This document shows, piece after piece, positions 1 through 4,399 of a stretch of 6,633 bases of DNA. The position numbers were made by a program, and so were the translations under genes. Source of the stretch: JADJLQ01 sp034439915 (GTDB taxonomy: Bacteria; Bacteroidota; Bacteroidia; Chitinophagales; Saprospiraceae); contig JAWXBI010000133.1 in assembly GCA_034439915.1 (NCBI GenBank), positions 1 through 6,633 on the forward strand, in the 5' to 3' direction. The first letter of the stretch is position 1; each line of letters begins with the position of its first letter. The notes below the pieces were generated by a model. It had not been told where the DNA came from. It saw only the letters and a program-made list of their open reading frames with translations, and searched no databases.

Positions 1-4
1 ACCT

Positions 5-730
5 TTATAACTCATTCTTTCCCCTCACCTCCTGGCCCCACTCCATCATTTTATTTTTAAAAGGTTGCCAGATCCGGTTATTGGTTTTCGGTACATCCAG
101 AAGGACCATTGGGATATTTTTTATGGGGTGGATAAATTTGAGGCAGCTGCAATGCAATGCTAATGAATCCTCCAGGTGTTTACTTCCATAGCGGTGGTCC
201 CCCAGAATCGGACAACCTATAAATGCCAGTTGTGCCCTTATCTGATGCCGGCGGCCGGTAATCAATTCAATGGCGAGCAGCTGATGATCATCAATCATCG
301 AAATGATCTTGTACTTTAAAATGGCTTCCTGGTCATCCGCCGACCGACGTTGGTTGCTGACCGACATCCGGTATTCTTCCCCTTTACGTGTAAAATAATG
401 GGTCAATACCCCTTCCATCGGGATCTTTTTATGTTCCGAAACAGCCAGGTAAAACTTCTTTACCTGTTTGTTCCGTAATATTTCATTAAATCGTTCCTGA
501 CCTTTGGAGGTTTTAGCCAGGATCAAAACACCGGTGACTAATTTATCCAGGCGATGGAGGACTCCAATAAATGCTTTTCCTGGCTTTTTTTCCCTTTTTC
601 CAATAAATTCCTGAAGATCACCGATCACCGATTCTTCATCGGGATGTTCAGCCTGGACCGGAATACCTGCAGGTTTAGAGATCGCTATATAGTGGTTATC
701 TTCGTATACTATATGTGGAATCCAGGTCAT
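5..730 (-). CDS. RluA-family RNA pseudouridine synthase (no S4 domain)
   Basis: Predicted cytoplasmic enzyme that isomerises specific uridines to pseudouridine in rRNA or tRNA; the target site cannot be read from sequence. The 241-residue product begins with the family's usual opening strand, 'IVYEDNHYIAISKPAG' (residues 7-22). The catalytic motif HRLDKLVTG (59-67) has Asp62 as the expected nucleophile, and TGRRHQIRAQLA followed by GCPILGDHRYG (158-182) is the conserved RluA core. No S4 RNA-binding domain precedes the catalytic domain, which is common for short Bacteroidota members. The frame stays open upstream to 868, but that extension has no family character and runs into mqnD on the other strand. 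I therefore chose the Met at 730; a Met at 742 is the alternative. The 3' end, with stop TAA at 7-5, lies just inside the window. The 5' end overlaps mqnD head-to-head. The family call is strong; assignment to RluA, RluC, RluD or TruC is not possible. Confidence 0.93.
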   Translation of the reverse strand: MTWIPHIVYEDNHYIAISKPAGIPVQAEHPDEESVIGDLQEFIGKREKKPGKAFIGVLHRLDKLVTGVLILAKTSKGQERFNEILRNKQVKKFYLAVSEHKKIPMEGVLTHYFTRKGEEYRMSVSNQRRSADDQEAILKYKIISMIDDHQLLAIELITGRRHQIRAQLAFIGCPILGDHRYGSKHLEDSLALHCSCLKFIHPIKNIPMVLLDVPKTNNRIWQPFKNKMMEWGQEVRGKNEL

Positions 731-1549
731 GATTTGGAGCATAAAGGTAGGCAAATCAGTCTGGCTTTTTCGCCCTGCCCCAATGATACTTTTATGATGG
801 ATGCCTGGGTTAACGCTAAAATAGCATCCAACCTGGTACCGGAAGTCCACTTTCTGGACATTCAGCAACTCAACCAGGCTGCCCTGCTTGCCCGGTATGA
901 TGTTACAAAAATCAGTGCTGCCGCTTTTCCCTTGGTTGACCAGGAATATGAAATCCTGGATGCTGGTGCTGCGATGGGATTTGGTGCTGGACCCCTGTTA
1001 GTATCCCTGCCAACCTTAGAATTATCGAACCTGAGCCTATCCACAATTGCTATCCCGGGGCAACATACTACGGCGCATTATCTTTTTAATCATTTTTATC
1101 CGGGTCATGAGAAAAAGGAGTTTATGCTTTTTTCGGAGATAGAGGATGCTATCCTGGAAGGAAAGGTAGATGCGGGGGTCATTATTCACGAAAGCAGGTT
1201 TACTTATCCGCTTAAAGGATTGATCAAATTATCGGATCTCGGAGTGTTGTGGGAAAATGCTTACCAGCTGCCTCTGCCCCTGGGTATTTTCGTATGCCGG
1301 AAAAAATTTCCGGAAAATATAAAACTGAAAATCAATGAATGCATTAAATCCAGTATCCAATTTGCCTTTGAAAACCCTTTGTCTTCCCGCGATTTTGTGA
1401 TGCGATATGGCCAGGAAATAGACCCTGGGGTAGCAGAAAAACACATCCAGCTCTATGTTAATTCCTTTAGCTTGTCCATGGGCATGGATGGAAAACAAGC
1501 TATTAATTTTCTAATTTTGCAATCGCAAACAAAAACTGAAATAGTTTAA
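713..1549 (+). CDS. mqnD: 1,4-dihydroxy-6-naphthoate synthase (futalosine menaquinone pathway)
   Basis: MqnD converts cyclic dehypoxanthinylfutalosine to 1,4-dihydroxy-6-naphthoate in the cytoplasm, a late step of the futalosine route to menaquinone. The 278-residue protein fits the family length and has a periplasmic-binding-protein-like fold. Visible family motifs are SLAFSPCPNDTF (16-27) at the N-terminus, GAGPLLVS (91-98), IPGQHTTAHYLF (114-125), and DAGVIIHESRFTY (153-165) followed by LPLPLGIF (186-193). His159 in the IIHE motif corresponds to the conserved active-site histidine as I recall the family. The Met at 713 was chosen because it lies 15 residues before the first conserved motif. 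Upstream codons in this frame back to 554 translate into non-family sequence antisense to the pseudouridine synthase gene. A TTG at 734 would remove the overlap with that gene and cannot be excluded. No Shine-Dalgarno sequence is evident. The other mqn genes are not in this window, so the pathway is scattered or lies elsewhere. The stop TAA is followed directly by the ATG of the next gene. Confidence 0.93.
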   Translation: MWNPGHDLEHKGRQISLAFSPCPNDTFMMDAWVNAKIASNLVPEVHFLDIQQLNQAALLARYDVTKISAAAFPLVDQEYEILDAGAAMGFGAGPLLVSLPTLELSNLSLSTIAIPGQHTTAHYLFNHFYPGHEKKEFMLFSEIEDAILEGKVDAGVIIHESRFTYPLKGLIKLSDLGVLWENAYQLPLPLGIFVCRKKFPENIKLKINECIKSSIQFAFENPLSSRDFVMRYGQEIDPGVAEKHIQLYVNSFSLSMGMDGKQAINFLILQSQTKTEIV

Positions 1550-1987
1550 ATGGTCAGGGAAGAAGCAATATCTAAAGTACTGGAGCGTGTTTATAAAACA
1601 GAAAAGATCAGTCTCTACGATACCTGCTTTGACTTGTTTGAGGGATCAGGACAACACCTGGCAGAAAGCAAGGCTTATGCCGATGAGCTCATCGATGAAA
1701 AACTGGCAAAGTACATCGATGAAAAAAAGACCTTACTGGAAATTACCAACTACGGGAAATTCTGGATGTTGAAAGGCGGCTACATTGAATACCTAAAACA
1801 ATGTGAGAAAAAATTTAAAAACAGAGAAAGCAGTAAGGAAGATGACCTGGAGGATGCCCTGATCGAGGCCAGGCTCAAATTCACGCAATACCGCATCAAA
1901 ACGTTCTGGATCACCTTTGTTTTATCCATCCTGGGTTTTTTGTTTTCCCTAGTCAGCCTTTGCATCGTATACCTTCGGCTAAAATGA
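1550..1987 (+). CDS. Hypothetical small protein with C-terminal transmembrane segment
   Basis: I do not recognise this 145-residue protein by name. Residues 1-83 are mainly helical and charged. The segment LEITNYGKFWMLKGGY (63-78) resembles the C-terminal strand and wing of winged-helix-like domains seen in small Bacteroidota proteins, where a 'lT.yGk.w...GGY' pattern recurs; this is an inference from memory. Residues 84-118 are highly charged and probably helical or coiled-coil. Residues 119-141 (from FWITFVLS to SLCIVYL) form one strong hydrophobic membrane helix, followed by a short basic tail (RLK). This suggests a C-tail-anchored protein with its N-terminal domain in the cytoplasm. The ATG follows the mqnD TAA with no gap and in the same frame, so co-transcription and translational coupling are likely. 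The next codon upstream is that stop, so no earlier start exists. The stop TGA abuts the stop of the convergent gene. Coding status is supported by tight packing and plausible protein character; function is unknown. Confidence 0.8.
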   Translation: MVREEAISKVLERVYKTEKISLYDTCFDLFEGSGQHLAESKAYADELIDEKLAKYIDEKKTLLEITNYGKFWMLKGGYIEYLKQCEKKFKNRESSKEDDLEDALIEARLKFTQYRIKTFWITFVLSILGFLFSLVSLCIVYLRLK

Positions 1988-4204
1988 TCAATGCAGGACA
2001 GCCAGTTTCTTTTTGTAAATAGTGCCACCGGTAACCACCTCTACCAAAAAGATGCCTGGCAACATGGTAGAGACATCCAACTGAAACCGAAGGCCATTTA
2101 TCCTGTTTTTTAATAACAGTTTTCCATTCAGATCATAAAGTAACAATTCGCCGTCCTTTACAAAATCTCCTGTAGTAATGGTAACAATATGATTGCACGG
2201 ATTAGGATAAAGTTCGAGACTCTTTGTGGACACTTCATGCTTATAGGATGTACTAAAATCGCTGGCCAAATCAGATTGATACCAGGCCAGCCCCCCTCTT
2301 TGATTACCGATCAGTATATCCAACTTCCCATCCTGGTCAAGGTCCGCCACAGCCAGATGGCATTCATCCCCTTCCCGAATACTACCCCAATTTTCCTTGA
2401 TCAATGGAAATGGATTGCTGTTCGCTGCCGGCGTATCATAAAACAAAATGTTTTTACCACTGGTCCCCACCGCCAGATATAATTTTTTTTGGCTATGGAT
2501 AAAAAAAGGCGAGGAGTTGCCGGTAGCAAATCCCTGTACCCGGGTATCAATTGCTCCCAGGTTTTCCAATTCGGGAGCTGCTGAAAACTTCGCAGCTCCG
2601 GGGCTGCCTGTGTTTTTAAAAAAATTAATATTGCCGTTCCTTTCACCGACAATGAGATCCGGCTTGCCATCCCCGTCCAGGTCTTCAATGGCAGGCACGG
2701 AATATTGTCCCACATCGATTTGAAAGTATTCTGGCGAAATCACAGGAAAGGACATGGGCTTATTTAGGCTTCCGGTGTTCTGAGCATAAAACAATCTGCC
2801 TAAAACCTCTCCAACCAACAAGTCCAAATCTCCGTCTCCATCCAGATCTCCAAAAGCCGGAGCAAAACTGTTGGTTTCACTATTGTATTTACGGAAATTA
2901 AGCCAATTGGTATCGATCAATTGAAAAGCCGGCGATTTGGAAGTTCCGGTATTTTTGAATAAAAACATAGAGGCGCGAGTCAGGCCATTGCGATTAAAAT
3001 ATCCACCGGAGCCAACGACCATATCCAATAAACCATCGCCTGTCACATCGGCTAAGGCAGGATATGTATTTTCACCAAAATCAATAGTCTCGTCAGTAAT
3101 AAAAGCATTGGAGACGTAGACAAAATTTTTAGCATTCCCCGGATCCTGATCGTACCGCCACAAACAATTATAATTATCTGATCCAAACTGAAAATTGGAG
3201 GCCGCAAAAAACTCCCTGACCTTATCATTATTTATGTCGGCCAAAAAAGGACTGACAAAGTAAGGTATGTCCACGGATTTGGAATTCGTGGGGAACCGCA
3301 ATTCCTGCTCATTCATATAAGCAGCGGACGTATCGCCTGCATTTTTAAGATAAATCAAACTGGGAGAGGAAATATCCCCGACTAACAAATCATAATCTCT
3401 GTCCTGGTCCCGGTCATAAGTCAACAAGGTGGAACCGGAATGCCTTGGTTCCAACAAGGGCAATAATCCAGAAGCACATTTATCCTTATTGGTACTGAGT
3501 GTGATCAACTCGGAAAATCCATCTTCCAGCAATTTACCGTAACAAAAATCGCCAATGACAAAATCAAAACTGCCTGCAGCTAATTTTTTTTCCGAAGCCA
3601 GGTTTTTATACATGATAATCGTGCCGCCGCCAGTTTCAAAGCTGAGAATATCAAGGTCCCCATCACGGTCAATGTCTTCTATGGCAGGATAATCTATATT
3701 ACTTACATAAACGTTGAGCCTGCTGTTGCCGGAACTATAATACAATATATCTGCCCGGTCTGAAGGAAATTTACGTTTGGTCCATTGGATGGTCTGACTT
3801 GTTTTTGAACCGTCATAAACGTCGATACCGGCCAAACCCGGAGAGGTGGAATAAGAGAAAATGTCCATTATCCCATCGAGGTTATGGTCATGAAATACAA
3901 CCCATTCTTTTAATTTTGGAAATAAGGAGCGCAACTCCGGTTTGTAGACCAATTTGTTTTCCCACATAAAGGGCAACCATACCCCGCCGGCTCGGTCAAA
4001 GATGACGACATCGGTTGCCTGGTCGAGATTGAGATCAGCATTCAGTATTTGGGGTGCGTTTAGCCCCCCGGTCCAGGGATACAAGAGGAGTTTATTGTTT
4101 AGGTTGACCGGATAAGTTAATGTCGGAAAAGTTTGCCCGGATAGGACGGACACCGCTATTAAATACAGAATACAACGTATAAAAATTTTGAGCGAAAAGG
4201 ACAT
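1988..4204 (-). CDS. Secreted FG-GAP/VCBS repeat beta-propeller protein with T9SS type A sorting domain
   Basis: Predicted exported, surface-attached or released protein of 738 residues; ligand and role are unknown. An N-terminal signal peptide (about 1-23, hydrophobic core CILYLIAVSVL, likely cleaved before Gln24) sends it through Sec. Nine Asp-rich calcium-type loops of the FG-GAP/VCBS kind start at residues 57, 106, 177, 264, 323, 386, 453, 508 and 621. The clearest are DIDRDGDLD (177), DLDGDGDLD (453), DLDGDGKPD (508) and DLDQDGKLD (621). Each is normally followed by a short 'dLlvG...G.l.fykN.G' strand pair, so the fold should be one or two beta-propellers. Residues 661-738 form a T9SS C-terminal sorting domain, with LELYPNPC (663-670), a LLLYDLNGKLLLKN stretch (687-700) and a basic end (KKKLAVLH). 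No enzymatic domain is visible. The start is the first Met before the signal peptide; no Shine-Dalgarno sequence is seen. The gene converges on the small membrane protein gene with no gap and is divergent from the DUF5686 gene. Two A8 runs lie in the coding strand. Confidence 0.92.
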   Translation of the reverse strand: MSFSLKIFIRCILYLIAVSVLSGQTFPTLTYPVNLNNKLLLYPWTGGLNAPQILNADLNLDQATDVVIFDRAGGVWLPFMWENKLVYKPELRSLFPKLKEWVVFHDHNLDGIMDIFSYSTSPGLAGIDVYDGSKTSQTIQWTKRKFPSDRADILYYSSGNSRLNVYVSNIDYPAIEDIDRDGDLDILSFETGGGTIIMYKNLASEKKLAAGSFDFVIGDFCYGKLLEDGFSELITLSTNKDKCASGLLPLLEPRHSGSTLLTYDRDQDRDYDLLVGDISSPSLIYLKNAGDTSAAYMNEQELRFPTNSKSVDIPYFVSPFLADINNDKVREFFAASNFQFGSDNYNCLWRYDQDPGNAKNFVYVSNAFITDETIDFGENTYPALADVTGDGLLDMVVGSGGYFNRNGLTRASMFLFKNTGTSKSPAFQLIDTNWLNFRKYNSETNSFAPAFGDLDGDGDLDLLVGEVLGRLFYAQNTGSLNKPMSFPVISPEYFQIDVGQYSVPAIEDLDGDGKPDLIVGERNGNINFFKNTGSPGAAKFSAAPELENLGAIDTRVQGFATGNSSPFFIHSQKKLYLAVGTSGKNILFYDTPAANSNPFPLIKENWGSIREGDECHLAVADLDQDGKLDILIGNQRGGLAWYQSDLASDFSTSYKHEVSTKSLELYPNPCNHIVTITTGDFVKDGELLLYDLNGKLLLKNRINGLRFQLDVSTMLPGIFLVEVVTGGTIYKKKLAVLH

Positions 4205-4297
4205 GTGCGAAATTAAACGAAATCTGCCTTCAGTACCGGTTTATAATAAGTCCCTTCCCTGACTTTTTAACATTAGAATAACCCATTACGTCCGGAT

Positions 4298-4361
4298 TCC
4301 TATCGATGTCATCCGTTGATCAATAGGACTGTACCCTGATCCTGTCGAAAAGCAGGATAGG
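4298..4361. repeat. Two adjacent inverted repeats in the divergent intergenic region
   Basis: This lies in the 195-bp gap between the two divergent exported-protein genes. The first inverted repeat pairs TCCTAT (4298-4303) with ATAGGA (4323-4328), and after one mismatch GAT (4305-4307) can pair with ATC (4319-4321). The second pairs ATCCTG (4339-4344) with CAGGAT (4353-4358) around an 8-base loop, and past one bulged G, CCT (4335-4337) pairs with AGG (4359-4361). Neither stem is followed by a T run on either strand, so they are not typical intrinsic terminators. They could be an operator, a leader-RNA structure for the DUF5686 gene, or chance. The pairing is seen directly; any function is conjecture. 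Confidence 0.35.
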
Positions 4362-4399
4362 AAAAGGCCGATACAAATGCATTGCACTAAATTTACTCT

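Noticed and set aside
554..712. In-frame upstream extension of mqnD (53 extra codons)
   Set aside because: It translates the antisense of conserved pseudouridine synthase codons, has no MqnD family character and would make the protein too long.
731..868. In-frame upstream extension of the pseudouridine synthase beyond Met at 730
   Set aside because: Family members begin close to the IVYEDNH strand; the extension is antisense to conserved mqnD motifs. A start at 742 stays possible.
2189..2482. 97-codon plus-strand open frame antisense to the VCBS gene
   Set aside because: Shadow of the repeat-rich gene on the other strand; no start context and no protein-like features.
2401..2715. 104-codon open frame on the minus strand inside the VCBS gene
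   Set aside because: It is an alternative frame of a clearly coding gene with signal peptide, repeats and sorting domain, and its own translation has no recognisable features.
4208..4215. TAATTTCG on the minus strand before the VCBS gene as a promoter element
   Set aside because: One mismatch to TAnnTTTG, only three bases before the start codon, and no matching upstream element at the usual spacing.
4335..4361. Intrinsic terminator at the intergenic hairpin
   Set aside because: Both flanking genes diverge from here, and no T run follows the stem on either strand.
4388..4395. TAAATTTA upstream of the DUF5686 start as a TAnnTTTG-type promoter element
   Set aside because: One mismatch, no TTTG-like partner at the expected distance, and it lies only 4 bases before the ATG.
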